Assembly (NCBI GenBank): GCA_016190405.1
Contig: JACPQO010000035.1
Coordinates: 1-9,200, forward strand
Direction: 5' to 3'
From: Chloroflexota bacterium
GTDB taxonomy: Bacteria > Chloroflexota > Dehalococcoidia > SM23-28-2 > RBG-16-64-32
Length of the DNA stretch: 9,200 nucleotides
This document shows positions 6,295 to 9,200 of this stretch, piece by piece. The notes beneath the pieces are model-generated. The model saw only the letters and a list, made by a program, of their open reading frames with translations. It did no database searches and was not told the origin of the DNA. Each line of letters starts with the position of its first letter. Positions within the stretch are counted from its first letter, which is position 1. A program made the position numbers and the translations under genes.

Positions 6295-6777
6295 TTGCTC
6301 GACTTCTTCCTGCGCGGCTTCGTGGCTCTGCTCGGCGCCTACGTGGCCGCCCTGTGGCTGGGGTTGGCCATCTGGGCCTACCGCGATGCCTGCGCCCGCA
6401 GCAAGGACGCAGCGGTGCGCCTGGGCGCGTTCCTCTTCTCCCTCGCCTTCGGGCTGCCGGGCCTGCTCCTGTACATCCTCCTTCGCCCTCGCGAGACGCT
6501 GGCCGAGGCCTACAGCCGAACCCTGGAGGAGGAAACGCTCCTGCAGGAGATCGAGGAGCAGCTTGCTTGCCCGAATTGCCGCAGGCGGATCGAGGAGGAC
6601 TATCTCCTCTGCCCCCACTGCCGGGCTCAGTTGAAGCAGCGGTGCAGCCGCTGCGAGCGCCTCATGCACCTGCGGTGGTTGGCCTGCGCCTACTGCGGCG
6701 CCTCCGCTCCGGGAGGGGTCGCCAGGACGACCCCGCCGACCCAAGCACGGTTCGAGGAGACGGCGGCCGTCTCCTGA
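6295..6777 (+). CDS. Two-helix membrane protein with C-terminal double zinc ribbon
   Basis: A 160-residue protein of unknown function. Two hydrophobic segments (about residues 4-27 and 40-62) place it in the membrane, separated by a short basic loop (YRDACARSKD). A Glu-rich helix follows (TLEEETLLQEIEEQ). The C-terminal part has four CxxC pairs: CPNC, CPHC, CSRC and CAYC. These fit two zinc-ribbon modules of the kind found in DZANK-type proteins, presumably facing the cytoplasm. TTG at 6295 is the first usable start after an in-frame stop at 6253-6255, and it begins directly with the hydrophobic helix. The next candidate, a GTG at 6322, would cut into that helix. No clear Shine-Dalgarno is seen. 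It is followed 37 nt later by murT, so it is probably cotranscribed. I recall similar proteins in Chloroflexota; its role in amidation or signalling is not known. Confidence 0.85.
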   Translation: MLDFFLRGFVALLGAYVAALWLGLAIWAYRDACARSKDAAVRLGAFLFSLAFGLPGLLLYILLRPRETLAEAYSRTLEEETLLQEIEEQLACPNCRRRIEEDYLLCPHCRAQLKQRCSRCERLMHLRWLACAYCGASAPGGVARTTPPTQARFEETAAVS

Positions 6778-6814
6778 CCCGTTGCCGGATGGCCTCTCCA
6801 ACCGGCTCCCTTGC

Positions 6815-8227
6815 ATGAGCATCCGGCGGCGCGTCGCCGTGACAACGGCCCGGCTGGCGGGCCGGATCAGCCGCGCCACGGGCCACGGCGGCACGGCCCT
6901 ACCCGGCCTGGTAGGGCAGCGCCTGGCTCCAGGACTGCTCGGCCATCTCCTGAGTAAGCTTCCCCTGGGCCATGCGCTGATCAGCGCCACCAATGGCAAG
7001 ACCACCACGGCTCACCTCGTCGGCGCGATGCTCCGAGAGGCCGGCTGGGAGCCCCTGCGCAACCAGGCAGGCTCGAACCTGGAGCGCGGCCTCCTTGCGA
7101 GCCTCCTGGCCCACGTGGACGCCCAGGGACGCGTACGAGCCAGCGCTGCGACGGTCGGGATCTTCGAGGTGGACGAGGCGGCTGTTCCGGCGGTCACCGA
7201 GGCAGCAGCCCCCCGGGTGGTGGCCCTGGGCAACCTGTTCCGGGATCAGCTCGACCGGTATGGCGAGGTGGACTGGGTGGCGGCCTTGTGGAGCCGGGCC
7301 GTGGGCCGGCTCCCGCCGCAGACCGTCGTCGTCTTGAATAGCGACGATCCGCTGGTGGCTTCTCTGGGCCACGATGGACGGTGCAGGACCCTCTACTATG
7401 GGATCGAGGATCTGGCCGTGGCGCGGCCCAGCCGGCCCCATGCCAGCGACTCCCATGCCTGCCCGACCTGCGGCCAGGACTACACCTACGCCGGGGTCTT
7501 CTACAGCCACCTGGGGCACTATCGATGCGCGCCCTGCGGCCGCGAACGGCCCCGGCCCCACGTCTCCGCCACCCAGGTGCACACTCGCGGGTTGAGGGGC
7601 TGCAGCGCCCGGATGGAGACCCCCGAGGGCGCATTCGCCCTGGACCTGAGGCTGCCTGGCCTCTACAACCTCCACAATGCCCTGGCCGCCACTGCCACCG
7701 CCCTGGCCCTGGGCGCACCCCTCGATGCCATCCAGCGCGCCCTGGCCAGCGTCGCGCCGGCCTTCGGCCGTGGCGAGACGGCCGAGGTGGAAGGACGGCA
7801 AGTGGCGATCCTGCTGGTGAAGAACCCGGTCGGCTTCAGCGAGACCTTGAAGGCGGTGTTCGACGAGGCTGGACAGCGCCACCTCCTGCTGGCCCTCAAC
7901 GACGGCATCGCCGACGGCCGCGACGTCTCGTGGATCTGGGATGCCGACGTAGAGCCCGCTCTGGGCCGCTGCGCGTCCCTGGTCATCGGCGGCAACCGCG
8001 CACACGACCTGGCACTTCGCTTCAAGTATGCGGCCGCCTCGGCAGGGCAGGACGAGCCCCAGCCGACCGTCGTCGCCGGCGATGTGCGACAAGCCCTCGA
8101 CGTGGCCCTGGAGCGAACGCCTCAGGGCGAGACCCTGTACGTGTTGCCCACCTATACCGCCATGTTGACGCTGCGAGAGGTGGTGGCGCGCCGAGCAGGG
8201 CTCAGGCGTTTCTGGGAATCCGGATGA
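6815..8227 (+). CDS. murT: Lipid II isoglutaminyl synthase, Mur-ligase-like subunit MurT
   Basis: With GatD this forms the enzyme that converts the alpha-carboxyl of D-Glu in the lipid II stem peptide to D-isoglutamine, using ATP and glutamine-derived ammonia at the cytoplasmic face. The 470-residue protein shows the Mur ligase P-loop ATNGKTTT (TNGKTTT at 59-65). A MurT-specific zinc ribbon is inserted in the middle domain, with cysteines at 216, 219, 238 and 241 (CPTC and CAPC). The C-terminal DUF1727-type domain contains LNDGIADGRDVSWIWDAD, with D370 and D376 in the region that contacts GatD in known structures. Length is within the usual range for MurT. ATG 6815 begins the typical basic and hydrophobic N-terminus (MSIRRRVAVTTARLAG). 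An in-frame TTG at 6782 would add 11 unconvincing residues. The stop overlaps the gatD start (ATGA), which indicates translational coupling of the two subunits. Confidence 0.95.
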   Translation: MSIRRRVAVTTARLAGRISRATGHGGTALPGLVGQRLAPGLLGHLLSKLPLGHALISATNGKTTTAHLVGAMLREAGWEPLRNQAGSNLERGLLASLLAHVDAQGRVRASAATVGIFEVDEAAVPAVTEAAAPRVVALGNLFRDQLDRYGEVDWVAALWSRAVGRLPPQTVVVLNSDDPLVASLGHDGRCRTLYYGIEDLAVARPSRPHASDSHACPTCGQDYTYAGVFYSHLGHYRCAPCGRERPRPHVSATQVHTRGLRGCSARMETPEGAFALDLRLPGLYNLHNALAATATALALGAPLDAIQRALASVAPAFGRGETAEVEGRQVAILLVKNPVGFSETLKAVFDEAGQRHLLLALNDGIADGRDVSWIWDADVEPALGRCASLVIGGNRAHDLALRFKYAAASAGQDEPQPTVVAGDVRQALDVALERTPQGETLYVLPTYTAMLTLREVVARRAGLRRFWESG

Positions 8228-9027
8228 ACCGCCGTCTCGTCCTCGTCCACCTCTACCCGGCGCTGATGAACCTCTACGGCGACCGGGGCAACATCTTGTG
8301 CCTGGAGCGCCGCTGTCGCTGGCGGGGCATCGAGCTGGAGATCAGGAGCCGGGGGCTCGGCGATTCTTTCGAGCCGGCGGAGACCGATCTCGTGTTCATC
8401 GGCGGCAGCCAGGACCGGGAGCAGCGGGCTGTGGCCCGCGACCTGCGGGAGGTGAAGGGGCCAGGGCTGCGACGAGCCGCCGAGGAGGGGGCAGTTATCC
8501 TGGCCGTTTGTGGCGGCTACCAGCTCCTGGGCCACTCCTACCGGCCCGCCGAGGGCGAGACCCTGGAAGGGCTGAGCATCTTCGACGCGTGGACAGAGCA
8601 CCCCGGACCCTCAGCGCGGCGCTGCATCGGTAACGTCCTGCTCCAGTGGCAGACCCAGACCCTGGTTGGCTTCGAGAACCACGGCGGCCGCACCTACCTG
8701 GGGCCCGGGGCCCGGCCGCTGGGCCGGGTGCTGGCGGGCCACGGCAACAACGACCGCGACGGCACCGAGGGCGCCGTCTGGAACAACTGCCACGGCACCT
8801 ACCTCCATGGCTCGCTGCTCCCCAAGAACCCCCACTTCGCCGACCACCTCATCCGCCTGGCCCTGGCGCGCCGCTATGGCGACGGCCACCTTGAGCCGCT
8901 GGACGACAGCCTGGAGGACGATGCCCACGCCTGGGCCGCGCGGGTGGCCAGGGGTGGGGGCTTGCTGAGGAGGCTCTCGGCGATCAGGCGCCGCCCGGCC
9001 AGAGCCGCGACCGTGAGGGAGCGGTGA
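8224..9027 (+). CDS. gatD: Lipid II isoglutaminyl synthase, glutaminase subunit GatD
   Basis: A class I glutamine amidotransferase of the CobB/CobQ-like type (GATase_3). It releases ammonia from glutamine for MurT, which uses it to amidate the D-Glu residue of lipid II. The 267-residue protein starts with the family motif LYPALMNLYGDRGN. It has the nucleophile C96 in AVCGGYQLLG and the catalytic-site histidine H195 in GTYLHGSLLPKNP. These correspond to the Cys94 and His189 known from staphylococcal GatD. The ATG at 8224 overlaps the murT stop by one base in the ATGA arrangement. The last 25 or so residues are Arg/Ala-rich (LLRRLSAIRRRPARAATVRER). They go beyond the normal end of the fold and coincide with a DNA direct repeat, so the tail may be a late extension. 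Confidence 0.95.
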   Translation: MNRRLVLVHLYPALMNLYGDRGNILCLERRCRWRGIELEIRSRGLGDSFEPAETDLVFIGGSQDREQRAVARDLREVKGPGLRRAAEEGAVILAVCGGYQLLGHSYRPAEGETLEGLSIFDAWTEHPGPSARRCIGNVLLQWQTQTLVGFENHGGRTYLGPGARPLGRVLAGHGNNDRDGTEGAVWNNCHGTYLHGSLLPKNPHFADHLIRLALARRYGDGHLEPLDDSLEDDAHAWAARVARGGGLLRRLSAIRRRPARAATVRER

Positions 9028-9050
9028 GGAACCGCTCGGCGATCAGGCGC
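8976..9050. repeat. 16-nt direct repeat spanning the gatD 3' end
   Basis: CTCGGCGATCAGGCGC occurs at 8976-8991 inside gatD and again at 9035-9050 just after its stop, 59 bp apart. The exact match suggests a local duplication or two copies of a small intergenic repeat, one of which has been absorbed into the gatD tail. Confidence 0.7.
9019..9037 (+). repeat. Perfect 7-bp hairpin over the gatD stop
   Basis: GAGCGGT and ACCGCTC flank a 5-nt loop; the stop codon at 9025-9027 lies at the base of the loop. First of three hairpins after gatD. Confidence 0.5.
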
Positions 9051-9066
9051 TGCTCGGTGAGCAGCG
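9048..9066 (+). terminator. Strong 8-bp hairpin, candidate gatD terminator
   Basis: CGCTGCTC and GAGCAGCG flank a GGT loop, 20 nt after the gatD stop and between convergent genes. The stem is stable, but no T-run follows, so standard intrinsic termination is uncertain. It may act with the neighbouring hairpins or protect the mRNA 3' end. Confidence 0.4.
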
Positions 9067-9085
9067 TGGCGGCGCTGCTCCCTGA

Positions 9086-9100
9086 CCCGCCTGAGGCGGG
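9086..9100. terminator. 6-bp GC hairpin between convergent genes
   Basis: CCCGCC and GGCGGG flank a TGA loop, between gatD and the convergent minus-strand gene. It could serve either transcript. It lacks a T-run on both strands, so the terminator label is tentative. Confidence 0.35.
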
Positions 9101-9125
9101 CGGCGCTGACTGATCTCCGGCAGGA

Positions 9126-9200
9126 CTACCGGTCGCCGGGGCGAATGCCGCCCGTGTAGAGGGCCTCGCGCACCTCCTGCACCTGGCGCAGGAGGCGCGA
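9126..9200 (-). CDS. C-terminal end of an unidentified protein entering from the right edge
   Basis: On the minus strand a frame open from the right edge reads 24 codons and ends at a TAG at 9128-9126. It ends in LRQVQEVREALYTGGIRPGDR. 23 of 24 codons end in G or C, as expected for a real gene in this genome and unlikely for spacer. It converges on gatD across a 98-nt gap full of hairpins. Too little is visible to name a family. The stretch at 9169-9199 also forms a near-perfect inverted repeat, which gives an alternative, non-coding reading. Confidence 0.55.
   Translation of the reverse strand, partial: SRLLRQVQEVREALYTGGIRPGDR

Noticed and set aside
7381..8223. In-frame upstream extension of gatD inside murT
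   Set aside because: The frame is open by chance in GC-rich DNA. GatD's conserved N-terminus begins at the ATG at 8224, and murT occupies this stretch in another frame.

Overview
This is a GC-rich window from a bacterial chromosome. The gene set suggests a Chloroflexota (Dehalococcoidia-like) genome: a MurT/GatD pair preceded by a two-helix membrane zinc-ribbon protein, a NorD/CbbO-type VWA protein, and an anchored protein with a very long Pro/Thr-rich linker. That placement is inference from gene content and style; there is no rRNA or other phylogenetic marker here. No tRNA, rRNA, CRISPR array, insertion sequence or phage gene was found.

The left two thirds lies on the minus strand. Reading in the direction of transcription, a radical SAM protein (6035 to 5127) is followed 17 nt later by a 1103-residue VWA-domain protein (5109 to 1798), very likely one operon. 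After a 295-nt gap holding a good promoter comes a third minus-strand gene (1502 to beyond position 1). It encodes a membrane-anchored protein with about 210 residues of Pro/Thr-rich linker and then a folded domain. Its stop lies outside the window and it is masked by long spurious antisense and out-of-frame ORFs, so it is easily missed.

From 6295 the plus strand carries a compact cluster. It holds a membrane zinc-ribbon protein, then murT, then gatD, whose start overlaps the murT stop (ATGA). MurT and GatD together form the lipid II isoglutaminyl synthase that amidates D-glutamate in the peptidoglycan stem peptide. The region between the divergent groups (6036 to 6294) is rich in perfect inverted repeats and contains promoter-like -10 boxes 7 nt from start codons, suggesting leaderless transcripts. 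Downstream of gatD are three successive perfect hairpins, then the C-terminal end of a convergent minus-strand gene that enters from the right edge.

The part most worth following up is the radical SAM and VWA pair. The VWA protein has an intact MIDAS, a degenerate metalloprotease-like HQxGH site and an extra N-terminal helical-repeat region, but no MoxR-type AAA+ partner within the window. The short leader ORF upstream of the zinc-ribbon gene and the hidden linker protein are also of interest.
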